Shown: positions 61,782 through 64,000 of the stretch, one piece after another
Layout: each line of letters begins with the position of its first letter
Position numbering within the stretch: position 1 is the first letter of the stretch
NCBI GenBank assembly: GCA_040766135.1
Contig: JAXGRA010000008.1
Location: forward strand, 1-64,000
Direction: 5' to 3'
Length of the DNA stretch: 64,000 nt
Origin: JAGVSV01 sp040766135
GTDB lineage: Bacteria > Bacillota > Clostridia > Christensenellales > Aristaeellaceae
The notes under the pieces: model-generated
What the model was told of the DNA's origin: nothing
What the model saw: the letters and a program-made list of their open reading frames with translations, nothing else
Database searches by the model: none
Program-made: the position numbers and the translations under genes

Positions 61782-63203
61782 ATGGGAATTTGTCGGAAGG
61801 CGGGGGTAGTTACGGACATTGCGCAGTTTGTAGGGCAGCGGGTGCATCTGGTGGGCATCGGCGGCTCCAGCATGGCTGGGCTGGCGCAGATGCTTTATCA
61901 GGAGGGATATCAGGTCACCGGCTCCGACCGGTCGGACGGATATGCCCTGCAGCACCTGCGGGATATGGGCATCGATGCGCGCGCCGGGCACTTTCCGGAG
62001 TGGATAGCAGGCGCGGCGCTGCTTGTTTATTCTGCCGCCATTTCGCCCAGCGACGCCGAACGCCAGGCCGCCGCAGCCTTGGGCATCCCGCAGATGGAGC
62101 GCGCGGTGCTCTTAGGGCAGCTGATGCGCGGATACGACAACACGGTGTGCGTGTGCGGCACGCATGGAAAGACCACGGTGTCCGCCATGATCGCGCAGAT
62201 GCTGCTGGAAATGGGGCAGGATCCCACCGTGCATATCGGGGGGAGCCTCGACGCCATCGGCGGTGGCTCGCGCCTGGGCAGCAAGGCGCTGTTTGTGGCA
62301 GAGGCCTGTGAGTTTAACCGCAGCTTTTTGCACATGCCGCCCACGCTGGCGTTGGTGACCAACATCGAGGCCGACCACCTGGACACCTATGGCGACATGG
62401 CGCATCTGGTGGACGCATTCGGCCAGTTTCTGGACAAGCTGCCGCCCGACGGTGTGGCGATTGGCCTGAAGGACGATGAGCGCGTGATGTCGCTGCTGAG
62501 CAAGTTGGACCGCCGGGCGATTACCTTTGGCTTTGACAAAAACAGCGATTGGACATTAAGCGAGATTACCTATAACGACACCGGCTGCCCCACGTTTACG
62601 GCGCTGCACCACGGGCGCAAAGTGTGCCAGGTTGCGCTACAGGTGGGCGGGGATTTTAACGCGCTGCACGCGTTGAGCGCGCTGGCGGTGGCCGATGTGC
62701 TGGGGCTGGATGTGCCCAAGGCCGCGCAGGCCTTGCACCACTACCTGGGCGCGCGCCGCCGGTTTGAGCACACGGGCGTCATTAACGGCATGATGATGTA
62801 CCACGACTATGGGCACAACCCGGCCGAGATGCGCGCGGCGCTGTCGGTGGCTAAAAAGCACAACCGCCGCGTCATCGCGGTGATGCAGCCGCACACATAC
62901 AGCCGCGTCAAAACGCTGTTTGACGAATATCTGACCTGCACCCAGGAGGCCGACATCACGCTGGTCACCGATATTTTTGCCGCGCGCGAGGTTGACCCCG
63001 GCGATATTGACAGCAGCATGCTGGTGGACGGCATGAAAGCGCACGGCATTGACGCGCACTTAACCCGCACCTTTGACGACACCGAGGCCTGGCTGCTGGC
63101 CCATGGCCGCCCCGGCGACCTGGTGCTGACCATGAGCTGCGGCGACATCCACCTGCTCAACCAACAGATGCAGGAACATTGGGACGCCAAGCAAGCTAAA
63201 TAA
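61782..63203 (+). CDS. murC: UDP-N-acetylmuramate--L-alanine ligase
   Basis: Adds L-Ala to UDP-MurNAc in peptidoglycan synthesis. 473 residues with GIGGSSMAGLAQML (nucleotide-binding N-domain), ATP loop GTHGKTTVSAM near 123, NIEADHLDTY, and the C-terminal YHDYGHNPAEMRAAL. The ATG at 61782 is only three bases past a -10 box and has no ribosome site, so translation from this promoter may begin further in (family alignment suggests near 61806-61818, where no standard start exists). Confidence 0.95.
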   Translation: MGICRKAGVVTDIAQFVGQRVHLVGIGGSSMAGLAQMLYQEGYQVTGSDRSDGYALQHLRDMGIDARAGHFPEWIAGAALLVYSAAISPSDAERQAAAALGIPQMERAVLLGQLMRGYDNTVCVCGTHGKTTVSAMIAQMLLEMGQDPTVHIGGSLDAIGGGSRLGSKALFVAEACEFNRSFLHMPPTLALVTNIEADHLDTYGDMAHLVDAFGQFLDKLPPDGVAIGLKDDERVMSLLSKLDRRAITFGFDKNSDWTLSEITYNDTGCPTFTALHHGRKVCQVALQVGGDFNALHALSALAVADVLGLDVPKAAQALHHYLGARRRFEHTGVINGMMMYHDYGHNPAEMRAALSVAKKHNRRVIAVMQPHTYSRVKTLFDEYLTCTQEADITLVTDIFAAREVDPGDIDSSMLVDGMKAHGIDAHLTRTFDDTEAWLLAHGRPGDLVLTMSCGDIHLLNQQMQEHWDAKQAK

Positions 63204-63219
63204 TAAACGGAGGAACTAC

Positions 63220-64000
63220 ATGGCAAACGACCGTCTGACCCGCATCCGCAATTTTTGCATCATCGCGCACATCGACCACGGCAAGAGCACGCTGGCCGAC
63301 CGGATCCTTGAAAAGACCGGTGTGTACGAGCAGCGGCAGATGATGGATCAGATCTTAGACTCGATGGAGCTGGAGCGCGAGCGCGGCATCACCATCAAGT
63401 CCAAGGCCGTCAACATGCGCTACAAAGCCAAGGACGGCAAGGAATATACATTAAACCTGATCGACACGCCCGGGCATGTGGACTTTACCTATGAGGTCAG
63501 CCGCGCGCTGGCGGCGTGCGAGGGCGCGCTGCTGGTGGTGGACGCCACGCAGGGCGTGGAGGCGCAGACGCTGGCCAATGTCTATCTGGCGCTGGAGCAT
63601 GACCTGGAAACCGTGCCGGTGATCAACAAAATTGACCTGCCCAGCGCGCAGCCCGACGAGGCCTGCCACGAGGTGGAGGATTTGATCGGCCTGGACGCGC
63701 ACGACGCGCCGCGCATATCGGCCAAGATGGGCATCGGCATTGAGGATGTGCTGGAGGCTGTGGTCAAGCGCATCCCGCCGCCCGAGGGCGACGACAAAGC
63801 GCCCTTGCAGGCGCTGGTGTTTGACGCGGTGTATGACAACTACCGCGGGGCCATCTGCTTTGTGCGCGTGGTCAACGGCACGCTGAAGCCCGGCATGCGC
63901 ATGCGCATGATGCAGACCGAGGCGGAGTTTGACGTGGTCGAAGTGGGCGTGCTAAGCCCCGGCTATGTGCCGTGCGATGTGCTGCGTTCCGGCGAGGTAG
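63220..64000 (+). CDS. lepA: elongation factor 4 (LepA), 3' end outside window
   Basis: Ribosome-bound GTPase that can back-translocate tRNAs. 260 codons visible: G1 AHIDHGKST, switch II DTPGHVDFTYEVSRAL, NKIDLP and the start of domain 2. MANDRLTRIRNFCIIAHID matches the family's N-terminus. GGAGGAACTAC precedes the ATG, 16 bases after murC, so probably in the same transcript. Confidence 0.97.
   Translation, partial: MANDRLTRIRNFCIIAHIDHGKSTLADRILEKTGVYEQRQMMDQILDSMELERERGITIKSKAVNMRYKAKDGKEYTLNLIDTPGHVDFTYEVSRALAACEGALLVVDATQGVEAQTLANVYLALEHDLETVPVINKIDLPSAQPDEACHEVEDLIGLDAHDAPRISAKMGIGIEDVLEAVVKRIPPPEGDDKAPLQALVFDAVYDNYRGAICFVRVVNGTLKPGMRMRMMQTEAEFDVVEVGVLSPGYVPCDVLRSGEV

Overview
The window is GC-rich bacterial chromosome that looks like a Firmicutes/Clostridia member. 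The grounds are CIRCE (HrcA) operators, an rpsB-tsf-pyrH string, Gram-positive sugar ABC importers of the YteP/YtcP type, a GH42 beta-galactosidase, strong AGGAGG ribosome sites and many sigma-A promoters with 17-base spacers. I cannot name a genus; a gut Clostridia lineage such as Christensenellales/Oscillospirales is an inference. No rRNA, tRNA or CRISPR array was seen.

Layout. 1-4.8 kb: leftward translation/nucleotide operon rpsB-tsf-pyrH, followed by a membrane protein, dusB and an EamA transporter cut by the window edge. 5-9.7 kb: a sugar isomerase-like gene converging on a leftward carbohydrate ABC importer. 9.8-11.9 kb: groES-groEL under CIRCE. 12-18.6 kb: mutY with an HD protein, then a three-gene leftward operon (unknown 637-aa protein, SpoU/TrmH methyltransferase, MATE pump) and a CofE-like protein. 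18.8-20.3 kb: an ECF sigma factor operon with its own ECF-type promoter. 20.3-27.6 kb: an aldo/keto reductase and an unusual ABC importer with a DUF3798-like binding protein. 27.7-32.8 kb: htpG (with a second CIRCE), alkaline phosphatase behind a Pho-box-like array, and a YibE/F protein.

32.8-40.3 kb: a zinc-ribbon protein, GH42 beta-galactosidase, a secreted protein, an AbiE-type toxin-antitoxin pair with a palindromic operator, an SdpI-like protein and two broken genes. 40.4-48.3 kb: transporters and their regulators, including two divergent ABC systems with related operators around an ArsR gene. 48.3-53.5 kb is the accessory zone: an AT-rich TIGR02391-like gene bracketed by 9-bp GTACG tandem arrays, a split primase/helicase pair behind four TGACA direct repeats, a structured dispersed repeat, and two small cysteine-rich proteins. 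53.6-64 kb: a MarR-controlled heterodimeric ABC exporter, a GNAT acetyltransferase, a sugar ABC importer without a binding protein, murC, and the start of lepA.

The least ordinary signals are the GTACG arrays (four sites, three of them directly at gene 3' ends), the covarying hairpin repeat present at 27.7 and 52.1 kb, the TGACA array before the primase genes, the coiled-coil ABC importer, an apparently leaderless mutY, and a CIRCE element at htpG. All functional assignments come from reading motifs by eye; no database search was run.
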